Shown in pieces: positions 43,768 to 52,279 of a DNA stretch of 64,000 bases. Numbering within the stretch: position 1 is the first letter of the stretch; every line of letters begins with the position of its first letter. A program made the translations under genes and the position numbers. Below the pieces are notes generated by a model, which worked only from the letters and a program-made list of their open reading frames with translations, was not told the DNA's origin and did not search any database. Source of the DNA: Naumovozyma dairenensis CBS 421 (Eukaryota; Ascomycota; Saccharomycetes; Saccharomycetales; Saccharomycetaceae); contig NC_016482.1 in NCBI RefSeq assembly GCF_000227115.2, positions 1,054,001 to 1,118,000 on the forward strand. The letters are read 5' to 3'.

Positions 43768-45147
43768 ATGCGTAGGACAGCATCAACTTGTTTGTCCTCC
43801 AAGAAAACAAGGATTAGTAGAGCCATCTGGTTCAATAATTATTCGACGAAACCTCCAATCAATACAACTAGTCTCTTACAGGAAGTGTCAACAAAACAAA
43901 AATTATTCAGTACGGACCCCATATCACCTGGTTCAATATTCTTCCTCCCTAATGGCACTAAAATATTCAATAAACTAATTTCCTTCATGAAAGTACAACA
44001 ACTACAACCAATTTTCGGTTTCAAAGAAGTCATTACACCCTTAATCTATAAAAAATCCCTTTGGGAGAAGTCTGGTCATTGGGCTAACTACAAAGAGGAT
44101 ATGTTCCATGTTGAAGGTGAAGATATTGAGAAAGAAACGTTTGGACTAAAACCAATGAATTGTCCAGGTCATTGTGTCATATTCAATAAGACTGATCATT
44201 CATATAATGAATTACCAATTAGATATTCTGATTTTTCCCCTTTGCATAGAAATGAACCATCCGGTTCATTAAGTGGATTAACTAGGCTAAGGAAATTTCA
44301 TCAAGATGATGGTCATATCTTTTGTACTCCTGAACAAGTAGAACAAGAAATTCTAAACTGTTTAAAATTTATTGATCTTTGTTATATCAAGGTTTTTAAA
44401 TTAACAAATGGTTATACTATAAATTTTTCAACAAGACCTACTGATCACTATATTGGTGAATTACCTGTATGGAACCATGCTGAGAATGTACTTCAATCTA
44501 TATTAACAAAATCGGGCAAACCTTGGGAATTAAACGAAGGAGATGGTGTATTTTATGGTCCCAAATTAGATATAATGATAAAAGATCATAATGGGAAATC
44601 TCATCAGGTTGCCACTATCCAACTAGATTTTCAATTACCTGAAAGATTTGATTTGAAATACAAAGATGCAGATAATACTTATAAGAGACCGATAATGATC
44701 CATAGAGCTGTTTTCGGCTCTGTAGAAAGATTCCTAGGGTTATTGATAGATCAAAACAAGGGGAAATGGCCATTTTGGTTAAATCCTTATCAAGTAATGA
44801 TAATCCCAATTAATACAAAGAATCAAGATCACTTAGCTACTGCAAAAATGTTAGTTGATAAATTAAGAGGCACAACGACGGGAATTGACAATGCCAATAA
44901 TTTGGAACCAATTCCTATGCATGGTTATCAATTCAATGCTGACTTAGATGATAGATCAGAGCCCGTTGGTTATAGAATTAAGGATGCTATCCTTAAATAT
45001 TATTCATATTTAATTATTATAGGTGACGAGGAAGTAAAAACGGGGAAATTCAGCGTAAAGGAGCGTGACAATAGATCTAACTTACAACATCTGACCACTG
45101 ACGAAATCATTGAGAAATTTTCAACTTTAGAGGAAAAATACATGTAA
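43768..45147 (+). CDS. MST1: Mitochondrial threonyl-tRNA synthetase
   Basis: 459 residues from the ATG at 43768, against 462 in S. cerevisiae; the frame extends 10 codons upstream to a GTG, not used. The N-terminus (MRRTASTCLSSKKTRISRA) is a basic, acid-free mitochondrial presequence. Class II synthetase core: MNCPGHCVIF with a zinc-ligand Cys, motif 2 from FSPLHRNEPSGSLSGLTRLR and HQDDGHIFC, motif 3 HRAVFGSVERFLGLL, then the C-terminal anticodon-binding domain. The enzyme charges mitochondrial tRNA-Thr; S. cerevisiae Mst1 also serves the unusual mitochondrial tRNA-Thr that reads CUN codons. It lacks the editing domain present in cytosolic Ths1, as is normal for Mst1. Confidence 0.96.
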   Translation: MRRTASTCLSSKKTRISRAIWFNNYSTKPPINTTSLLQEVSTKQKLFSTDPISPGSIFFLPNGTKIFNKLISFMKVQQLQPIFGFKEVITPLIYKKSLWEKSGHWANYKEDMFHVEGEDIEKETFGLKPMNCPGHCVIFNKTDHSYNELPIRYSDFSPLHRNEPSGSLSGLTRLRKFHQDDGHIFCTPEQVEQEILNCLKFIDLCYIKVFKLTNGYTINFSTRPTDHYIGELPVWNHAENVLQSILTKSGKPWELNEGDGVFYGPKLDIMIKDHNGKSHQVATIQLDFQLPERFDLKYKDADNTYKRPIMIHRAVFGSVERFLGLLIDQNKGKWPFWLNPYQVMIIPINTKNQDHLATAKMLVDKLRGTTTGIDNANNLEPIPMHGYQFNADLDDRSEPVGYRIKDAILKYYSYLIIIGDEEVKTGKFSVKERDNRSNLQHLTTDEIIEKFSTLEEKYM

Positions 45148-45331
45148 ATAGAAATAATCTATACCAGTCATGATAATATCTTAATAGATTAAGAGTCCGT
45201 ATATTCTTTTCATATTCACTAATGTATAATTATATTACCTATTCTGAAACGTTAATAATCATAATGTCTTTGATATTTACATGATACATTAATATCTTTA
45301 GCATGAAAATGTGTATACATTTTTGTTACTC

Positions 45332-47230
45332 CTAGGAGGGTGGCAGTTGAGTATTGGTATCGGCCTTCGGCTTTATTACTTCACTCTTAGATTCATTTTT
45401 ACCAATATCATTAGAATAATACTCAGGATATAGTCTAAAGCAAGTCTGCATGTTTTTGAATTTATCCCAACAATCAGATCCCTTAGGCTCCGTCTTTGAA
45501 TAAACGAAACATGAAAACGCTATCTTAAATTCATTACCACATGGTCCTTGAGCCATTCCACCCAAACATGGACAATCCCAATTAATTTCACCAGTATCAG
45601 GATTATAAGCTCCTTCTTCATGTAATTCTTTTTCCTTCTTCTTCATATTTTCTTCTTCGTCTTGTGATAATGTTTCATCTATATCCTGTTTTGTTAGTGT
45701 GTTCGCTTCAATTATTTCATCAATACCAGGTTCATTACTGTTGGAGCTTAGTTCTATCTTTGTATCAGTTTCTTCTTTTTTATTTTCTATATCATTTTCA
45801 ATATCGTTAGTGACTGAGCCTGCCGATTTGTTAGTTTCTCGTTCCTCCACAAGTCTGTCTTCTACTACCTTACGTGAAGCCTCCTCCTTTCTATCTTCAT
45901 CTTCAGTAGTGGCAGACGTAGGGACACCAACCTCCGGATTCCTAGCATAATTATTTTCATTAGTTTCATTATTTGAATTTTCTATTCCTGGAACAACCTT
46001 TATGATATTCTCCGGTTGCGAAGTATTAATTTTCACATCTTCAACGGTTTTTTTATTATCACCATTGTGATGAAATTTATGATCATTCATACTTATAAGA
46101 TTTATATCTCCTGGAATTATAATCTCTTCATAATTTAAGGAATCATTAGTAGACAAAGATTCTTCATCTTCCGTATCTTCAAATTCCTCAAATTCACTGG
46201 GCGTCGTCCTTTGTACAGTAGTGGTCGTGATTTTTTGTTTTTCCTCCTCACATTCATGATCTTGCGGTACTGAACTACGTGGATTTAATATGGTAATATC
46301 ACCGGGAATATTAATCTCTTCTAAATAAAATTGTTCTTCTTTTTCTTCATGTACTGGATTCTTTGATTCATCCAAATGATTCGAAATAGATCCAGTAGCA
46401 AGATTTGGTACATGTTCCGATTCCGTTGGTGATGGATTAGACTGCTCTTTGACTTGTCTGGTGTTTATTTCGTCCTCTAACCTTTTTAGTTCATCCGCAT
46501 TTGATATTTGATCTTCAGTAATAATATTATCCTTCGATGGTTCCTCATCACTTCCGATGGATGGTGGGATGACGCTGTCAAACCAAACTACAGAATCGTT
46601 TTCTCCATCCCTTTCTGAATTAATTGATTCATCAGATAATATATCACCACTGAGTTCAGTAGAGGCTGATTGTTCTTCATGTCGATTATCATCATCATTC
46701 TCATCCGAAAGTAGGATATCCTCAGTATTTCTAATATTCTCCTCAGAGAGAACAGGAATTTCGATTCTTGGACCATCCAGTGTTGATTCTTTAGGATCAA
46801 TAGGTTGGTTTGTCCCTGTATTATCGGTAACAAAATGGTCTTCAATGTTTTCCGACGTGTTACGTAAATCTTCTAATGAAGGATTTTTAAGTGTTTCGAC
46901 ATTACCGGCTGGAAGATTTTCATGAGCGTCGATTGTTGGTAAGGTATGTTTATTCTTGTTAGGTGAAATCCAATAGATTGCTGACGTCGTTATCAGCAAT
47001 GTTATCAGTATTGCAGATATTGTTTGCCCGGTAGGTTTTTTCCTGAAGTACGATTGTATAGACAAAGGAATTAGGGAACGTGTCAAAGAAGGAGATGACG
47101 ACGAAAAATGTCTACACGGCACCCATATTAAGTTCTTATTATTATTTCTTGATCGTATAATACCTACTGAACGTCTGATTGTTATCACTGAAGGGAAGGC
47201 GTTCGGCAAACGTCTCCTTATAGGTAACAT
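45332..47230 (-). CDS. MIA40: Mitochondrial intermembrane-space oxidoreductase Mia40
   Basis: 632 residues from the ATG at 47230 (upstream frame lacks an ATG), against 403 in S. cerevisiae. Mia40 imports and oxidises twin-cysteine proteins in the intermembrane space, re-oxidised by Erv1. The N-terminus ([12 protein letters not shown]) is a presequence rich in Arg; a transmembrane anchor follows at about residues 69-90. The catalytic CPC lies at 553-555, then the twin Cx9C pairs at 564/574 and 587/597. Between anchor and core is an acidic linker of about 440 residues, far longer than in S. cerevisiae, with two or three repeats of an IPGDI-type motif (about residues 325-400). Position agrees with YKL195W. 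Confidence 0.95.
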   Translation of the reverse strand: MLPIRRRLPNAFPSVITIRRSVGIIRSRNNNKNLIWVPCRHFSSSSPSLTRSLIPLSIQSYFRKKPTGQTISAILITLLITTSAIYWISPNKNKHTLPTIDAHENLPAGNVETLKNPSLEDLRNTSENIEDHFVTDNTGTNQPIDPKESTLDGPRIEIPVLSEENIRNTEDILLSDENDDDNRHEEQSASTELSGDILSDESINSERDGENDSVVWFDSVIPPSIGSDEEPSKDNIITEDQISNADELKRLEDEINTRQVKEQSNPSPTESEHVPNLATGSISNHLDESKNPVHEEKEEQFYLEEINIPGDITILNPRSSVPQDHECEEEKQKITTTTVQRTTPSEFEEFEDTEDEESLSTNDSLNYEEIIIPGDINLISMNDHKFHHNGDNKKTVEDVKINTSQPENIIKVVPGIENSNNETNENNYARNPEVGVPTSATTEDEDRKEEASRKVVEDRLVEERETNKSAGSVTNDIENDIENKKEETDTKIELSSNSNEPGIDEIIEANTLTKQDIDETLSQDEEENMKKKEKELHEEGAYNPDTGEINWDCPCLGGMAQGPCGNEFKIAFSCFVYSKTEPKGSDCWDKFKNMQTCFRLYPEYYSNDIGKNESKSEVIKPKADTNTQLPPS

Positions 47231-47864
47231 TGTGAAGAAAAAAGGAAACGAATGGTGAGCGATTAAGTGTAATATCCGATAGGGTGTCAAATCTCTCTCT
47301 TCGTAACTCCTGGAAGTAATTATCTGAGATAAAGTGTCTCCAAATGCTAGTAATTAGCTTACCAAAGCACCTTGGAATTGTTTCAATGTATTGATATATG
47401 TTTATATATATACGTACATCTATATCTTTTAGCCTTTAAATTTACACAAACTTTTTCAAATTTTCAAATTTCTAACGACGGCGCGCAATGACGGCGCGTG
47501 GCAAGGCAGGGTGCCCAGGGTAACAGCAAGGGCCACTGTACCATTTTCAACCTCATTGTTGTTTGGTTGTTGTTGTTGGCTCAACAGTGCGAAGGGCCCC
47601 AGAAATCTGAAATGGAAAGGAATGAAAGCATGTGTCAATTACAGCTTCGGCTGAACTCCACTACATTACAATACAAAGAGGGTTGACTGTTAGCATTATA
47701 TTAGGAATATCATTCAATATAATATCAGGTTAGCGCTGAATTACTAAAGATAGTCGTATAGTCCTAGTTAAATTATTCATCGCAGGTCAAGTGGAGCCGT
47801 ATCATATTAACCTTAAACAAGAAAGACAAAGCTCTATAGCAAAGATATATAACTAACAAACAAC
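47231..47864. other. MIA40-YKT6 divergent promoter region
   Basis: No gene. It contains a CG-dense patch (47475-47525) with two copies of GACGGCGCG at 47477-47485 and 47490-47498, and a Reb1-like GGGTAAC at about 47518. The rest is AT-rich. Confidence 0.6.
47477..47498. promoter_or_regulatory. Paired GACGGCGCG elements in a divergent promoter
   Basis: Two exact 9-mers, 13 bases apart, with CGCGC cores of the kind bound by Rsc3/Rsc30. Striking in an AT-rich spacer. Function inferred only. Confidence 0.4.
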
Positions 47865-48467
47865 ATGAAGATCAATTACATTGGTGTTTTCCGTACTGGA
47901 GGTGACAAAGCATTGGAATTAAGTGAAGTGAAGGATTTATCACAATTCGGCTTCTTTGAAAGAAGTAGTGTCGGTCAATTCATGACATTTTTTGCTGAAA
48001 CAGTTGCTTCAAGAACAAACCCCGGTCAAAGACAAAGTATAGAAGAAGGTGATTACATAGGTCACGTCTACGCTAGATCAGAGGGGATTTGTGGTGTTTT
48101 GATCACTGATAAGGAATACCCTGTAAGACCTGCTTATACTCTTTTAAATAAGATATTGGATGAATATCTAGTGGCTCATACCCCGCAAACTTGGCAAAAT
48201 GTCACAGAGACAAATGAATCTTTGAAAATGAAGGAATTGGATACTTATATCACGAAATATCAAGATCCTTCACAAGCTGATGCCATTATGAAAGTACAAC
48301 AAGAATTAGATGAAACAAAGATCGTCTTGCATAAGACCATTGAAAATGTCTTACAAAGAGGTGAAAAACTAGATAATTTGGTAGATAAATCAGAGTCATT
48401 GACCGCAAGCTCTAAAATGTTTTATAAACAAGCTAAAAAGACTAATTCATGTTGTACTATTATGTAA
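47865..48467 (+). CDS. YKT6: R-SNARE Ykt6
   Basis: 200 residues, same as S. cerevisiae. An N-terminal longin domain (about 1-130) is followed by the R-SNARE motif (about 138-192), whose central arginine is in [12 protein letters not shown]. The C-terminus NSCCTIM is a CAAX box: Cys197 is the farnesylation site and Cys196 is available for palmitoylation. Ykt6 acts in Golgi, endosome, vacuole and autophagosome fusion, cycling between cytosol and membranes. Divergent from MIA40 as at YKL195W/YKL196C. It is the last gene of the chromosome XI block; tRNA-Asn and then CYB2 follow. Confidence 0.98.
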   Translation: MKINYIGVFRTGGDKALELSEVKDLSQFGFFERSSVGQFMTFFAETVASRTNPGQRQSIEEGDYIGHVYARSEGICGVLITDKEYPVRPAYTLLNKILDEYLVAHTPQTWQNVTETNESLKMKELDTYITKYQDPSQADAIMKVQQELDETKIVLHKTIENVLQRGEKLDNLVDKSESLTASSKMFYKQAKKTNSCCTIM

Positions 48468-48696
48468 AAAATAAACTCATATTTTATTGACTCCCCCTTC
48501 TTTGACATCCGCTTTTTTTTACTATTTTAATTATCATTCATACCACCATTATAATCATAATCATAGTCATTGTTTTTCTCTCAATGCTTTATTCTCTTCT
48601 GTATCTTATTTACGACATTATGTTTTTGCTTCCATTGTTTTTACTCTACCTAAATACGTATGAGCCCTGTTTGTTACGAGGGTAGGGAAAAAATAG

Positions 48697-48703
48697 AAAA
48701 AAA
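48697..48703 (-). terminator. RNA polymerase III terminator of tRNA-Asn
   Basis: Seven T on the tRNA strand, 1 base past the discriminator base. Confidence 0.85.
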
Positions 48704-48704
48704 T

Positions 48705-48778
48705 CGACCCCAGTGAGGATTGAACTCACGATCTTGCGATTAACAGTCGCACGCCTTAACCAGCTTGGCCATGGAGTC
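48705..48778 (-). tRNA. tRNA-Asn (GUU anticodon)
   Basis: 74 nt with discriminator G, no intron. The acceptor stem GACTCCA pairs with TGGGGTC; the anticodon stem-loop is GCGAC-TGTTAAT-CGC giving GUU; T loop is GTTCAAT. Near identical to S. cerevisiae tN(GUU). It lies at the junction between the YKL block and the CYB2 block. Confidence 0.97.
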
Positions 48779-49669
48779 ATATTTTCTTGTGTTTTTGAGA
48801 TTAAACAGATCAGTGAGTCGGATAGAAAATTTCTTCCTCCTTTAGGGAATTAGGTTTCCGAAATAATTAGTGTATGCAGTTGATGGACACCCTCAAGATC
48901 AGTTACTTATTTACTTCAATTAACGTTATAGCCAGAGAGGTTCCTTGGCAGTACAAACTATTGGTATATAACACATCGAACTTTCTGGATAAGATAATCT
49001 TAATATGCGTTCCAATACTGGGATGCCAATGAAGGAGAAAAGTATCCTGTGAATTCTTAGACTACTCATAACAACTTAGCTCCAGCCGCCTTTCCATTAC
49101 AAGCCGTACCTATGGAGAAGATACGATGTTTCATCATGATCATCATTATGCCTCGAATAATACGTAATGGTATCTACGATATGTGTGTGGAATATACCTA
49201 CAAACACCTGTTAAAAAAGTTACATTCTCATTGGCAGGGAAACCACACTCCACCTTTATACGTACGTACAAATGATAAAATGCGGCGTCACACCGGAAAA
49301 CTTACAATATACTTACAGAACCGAGACAGTAAAGCCTAATGCAATTCGATTCTTGCTGCATATTAATAGGAAGTACAGACAACGTACATTTTCCCAACGA
49401 TTTTTCAATATGATATAGAACCGCTGTTTTTATACGTCATCTCCCAAATGATATATTATAATATTGGAGTAACGGCTGATAAAATATCGGATCTTTACCT
49501 TAATGTCCAACCTTAATTAAACAATGGATACATAAAAGGATGTTGGTATATATAAATTTTCCATCAAGTTTTCTTTAACTAGCAGCGATAATAATTATTT
49601 CCGTAAGAGAGTTCTCATCTCAATACCTATTTATATAGTCAATGGCATACTGAAAAGTTGAAAGATATA
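48779..49669. other. Region upstream of CYB2 copy 1; synteny junction
   Basis: About 0.9 kb with no gene recognised. A 75-codon frame at 49112-49339 looks fortuitous. In S. cerevisiae YKT6 and CYB2 are on different chromosomes. Confidence 0.55.
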
Positions 49670-51547
49670 ATGAGAAGAAGATTAATCACTAGTTTAGTTA
49701 AAAAAGGTAACTTCCAATCCAAAAGATCGTTACATTTGACAAATAATAATCTCTATATTTCAAGTTCTATTTTAAAAAAGCATCCTAATACTGGTAATAT
49801 TCCCGGTATTCAATCAATTGAAAATGCTTACAAAAGATCATATCATACATATCTTTATATGTCATTAACTGGTATTTCATTCTATTCTTTAGCAATCATA
49901 ATCCTTAATAACAGCATCCATGACAGACACATAGATAATGACTCCAAAATGGAATTGGATCCAGTCAAATCCAAAACTCCGATAACGCCCAATGAGTTAA
50001 TGAAACACAATACACCTGAAGATTGTTGGGTAGTCATCAATAATCAAGTTTATGATTTAACTACTTTCATCCAAGTTCACCCTGGTGGTCCAAATATAAT
50101 CAGATCTAATGCCGGTAAAGATGTCACAGCCATATTTAACCCACTCCATCCGCCAAACACAATTGAAACGATGTTACCCAAACAATGTTACGTAGGACCT
50201 CTTGAGGGAGGATTACCCAAAGAATTAATTTGTAATCCATACACCCCCGGCGAGTCCATGGAGGACATTAGGAGGAAAATTATTTTGAAAAATCATTTAC
50301 CACCTTTAGAATCTATAATTAACTTGTACGATTTTGAAAAATTAGCTTCGAAGATTTTATCTAATCAAGCATGGGCATATTATTCAAGTGGTGCTAATGA
50401 TGAAATATCATATAGAGAGAATCATTCTGCTTATACTAGGATTTTCTTCAAACCGAAAGTACTAGTGGATGTTTCAAAAGTGGATTTATCCACTGAGATG
50501 CTAGGTTCCAAAATTGAGGTTCCTTTTTATGCTACAGCTACTGCGTTATGTAAATTAGGGAATCCAGAAGGTGGTGAGATGGATATCGCAAGAGGATGTG
50601 GACAAGGTCTCATTAAAGTGCCTCAAATGATTTCCACTTTGGCTTCATGTTCTGTAGAGGAAATTGTCGGGGCTGCTCCTTCGAAGGATCAAATTCAATG
50701 GTATCAAGTATATATTAATTCTGATAGGAATGTTACTAGACATATGATTAAGAAAGTGGAAGATCTGGGTGTGAAGGCATTGTTTGTTACAGTGGATGCA
50801 CCATTTATGGGAGCAAGAGAAAAAGATTTAAAAATCAAATTTTCTAATTCAAGTCAGGGACCTAAAGTAATGACTTCAAAGGCTAAGGATGATATTAATA
50901 AAAGTATTGTTAATAAAAAGGAGGAAGCTGCTGGCGATGTTACAGAAGGTGCATCCAGGACTCTATCTAAATTTATTGATCCATCATTGACTTGGAAAGA
51001 TATTATTGAATTGAAGAAATGGACGAAATTACCAATTGTTATTAAAGGTGTCCAAAGAGTCGAAGACGTTGTTAAAGCAGCTGAAATTGGAGTCGATGGT
51101 GTTGTGTTATCAAACCATGGTGGAAGGCAATTAGATTTTTCAAGACCGCCTGTTGAATTATTAGCTGAAAGTGTACCAATATTGAAAGAAAAGAAATTAG
51201 ATGACAAATTAGAATTATATGTTGACGGTGGTATTCGTCGTGGTACAGATGTTTTGAAAGCCCTATGTCTGGGAGCTAAGGGAGTCGGGCTAGGTAGACC
51301 ATTCTTATATGCTAATTCATGTTACGGTAAAGACGGTGTTCAAAAAGCTATAGATATATTGAAAGATGAAATTGAAATGTCTATGAGATTATTAGGAGTT
51401 ACAAGTATTAAAGAATTAAATGAAGATTTGTTAGAAATCTCTAATTTGAAATCAAGATCTGTTAATGTTTCCAAAGATGTATTATTTGAAGACTTATATC
51501 AAAACCCAACCTATGCAGACTTTTCTAGTGTGGAACCTGCAGAATAA
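49670..51547 (+). CDS. CYB2: L-lactate cytochrome c oxidoreductase (flavocytochrome b2), copy 1
   Basis: 625 residues from the ATG at 49670 (the upstream TTG is not used), against 591 in S. cerevisiae. Mitochondrial intermembrane-space enzyme oxidising L-lactate to pyruvate and passing electrons to cytochrome c. A basic presequence (MRRRLITSLVKKG) and a sorting hydrophobic segment at about 65-85 are present. The cytochrome b5 domain (about 105-180) has the heme ligands in VHPGG and in NPLHPP. The FMN domain (about 215-600) keeps YYSSGANDE, the catalytic His and Arg in SNHGGRQLD, and VDGGIRRGTDV. A protease-sensitive loop precedes the conserved GASR.LSKFIDPSLTW. Tandem with copy 2. Both lie beside SPC2, as YML054C-YML055W. 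Confidence 0.96.
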   Translation: MRRRLITSLVKKGNFQSKRSLHLTNNNLYISSSILKKHPNTGNIPGIQSIENAYKRSYHTYLYMSLTGISFYSLAIIILNNSIHDRHIDNDSKMELDPVKSKTPITPNELMKHNTPEDCWVVINNQVYDLTTFIQVHPGGPNIIRSNAGKDVTAIFNPLHPPNTIETMLPKQCYVGPLEGGLPKELICNPYTPGESMEDIRRKIILKNHLPPLESIINLYDFEKLASKILSNQAWAYYSSGANDEISYRENHSAYTRIFFKPKVLVDVSKVDLSTEMLGSKIEVPFYATATALCKLGNPEGGEMDIARGCGQGLIKVPQMISTLASCSVEEIVGAAPSKDQIQWYQVYINSDRNVTRHMIKKVEDLGVKALFVTVDAPFMGAREKDLKIKFSNSSQGPKVMTSKAKDDINKSIVNKKEEAAGDVTEGASRTLSKFIDPSLTWKDIIELKKWTKLPIVIKGVQRVEDVVKAAEIGVDGVVLSNHGGRQLDFSRPPVELLAESVPILKEKKLDDKLELYVDGGIRRGTDVLKALCLGAKGVGLGRPFLYANSCYGKDGVQKAIDILKDEIEMSMRLLGVTSIKELNEDLLEISNLKSRSVNVSKDVLFEDLYQNPTYADFSSVEPAE

Positions 51548-51759
51548 GGGTATAAGACGTTTTATAAAATTAAGACTTTACTATTATATGTAAATATATG
51601 TTTGTACATTCACATATAAGAAAGGAATCTTCTTATTATAAAAACAATGTGAAGTCATCTTGATACTTGAAAACGGCGCTAGCACGTGTAAAGACCATCC
51701 GCAATAAGGGGCCCCAGATTAATAGGTGAAGGTCCGATAGCCGATATAAGCGTTATCTG

Positions 51760-51766
51760 TGATTGG
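51760..51766 (+). promoter_or_regulatory. Candidate Hap2/3/4/5 (CCAAT) box upstream of CYB2 copy 2
   Basis: TGATTGG matches the TNATTGG HAP core. S. cerevisiae CYB2 is HAP-dependent, so the match fits. 514 bases from the ATG. Confidence 0.4.
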
Positions 51767-51934
51767 CTCTTGGCGGTAAAATAATATGCCACCAACCACC
51801 AACAGAGATAATTCAGTTGGAATTTCGAATGAGTAAACTTCTGTTATAATCCAGGGAGTTCCTCCTATGGAGCGAATCTCGAGAGGGCAACGAAACCCCT
51901 AATGTCAGAACAACAAACCAGAGGGGAAGATCTT

Positions 51935-52017
51935 TCCCTCGGGAGCAAAGATCACGTAAACCCCTCGAGTTTCCGGAGTCAACAACAAAATATACGGGTA
52001 TATCTTTGCTCGAGGGA
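51935..52017. repeat. Imperfect inverted repeat upstream of CYB2 copy 2
   Basis: Left arm 51935-51952 and right arm 52002-52017 are inverse complements apart from two extra G in the left arm; spacer about 49 bases containing a further CCTCGAG. Could be a binding site for a dimeric factor or a cruciform. Confidence 0.7.
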
Positions 52018-52227
52018 TTTTTTTCAGTAACCTGCTTATTTCACATCACTTTTTTGTGACGTTTCCAAATAGCTTATATAATTATATACCGGCGTTTAGA
52101 AAGCTATAAGTGAATATAGTTCAACTGTTGATATGATTTCATATCTCCCTAGCAATATACATATATATATATAGGCAATGCACTTTGAATAAATAGGGTA
52201 GAACATGACTTAATATTGAGCTATACG

Positions 52228-52278
52228 ATGGACCTGAAGATAGCAAGATTTGCAAACTCCCTCACTTATAATATATAA
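52228..52278 (+). other. Upstream ORF of CYB2 copy 2 (16 codons)
   Basis: ATG at 52228, stop TAA at 52276-52278, one base before the CYB2 ATG at 52280. It would control translation only if transcription starts upstream of 52228, which I cannot tell. Confidence 0.45.
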
Positions 52279-52279
52279 A

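Larger units (their letters stand above)
51548..52279. other. CYB2 copy 1 to copy 2 spacer (copy 2 promoter)
   Basis: Carries a candidate HAP-complex box TGATTGG (51760-51766), an imperfect inverted repeat with CTCGAG cores, an E-box CACGTG near 51685, and a short upstream ORF. Clearly CG-richer between 51680 and 52000 than other spacers. Confidence 0.6.

Noticed and set aside
46557..46925. Plus-strand Ser-rich frame
   Set aside because: Antisense to the acidic linker of MIA40.
48840..48875. TTTCCGAA as a centromere CDEIII core
   Set aside because: No AT-rich CDEII of 80-90 bases and no CDEI at the right distance.
49112..49339. 75-codon frame between tRNA-Asn and CYB2
   Set aside because: No family features; composition typical of chance frames.
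51711..51750. CCGATAGCCG as a Hap1 site before CYB2 copy 2
   Set aside because: Spacing between the CCG halves is 4, not the 6 needed for CGGNNNTANCGG.
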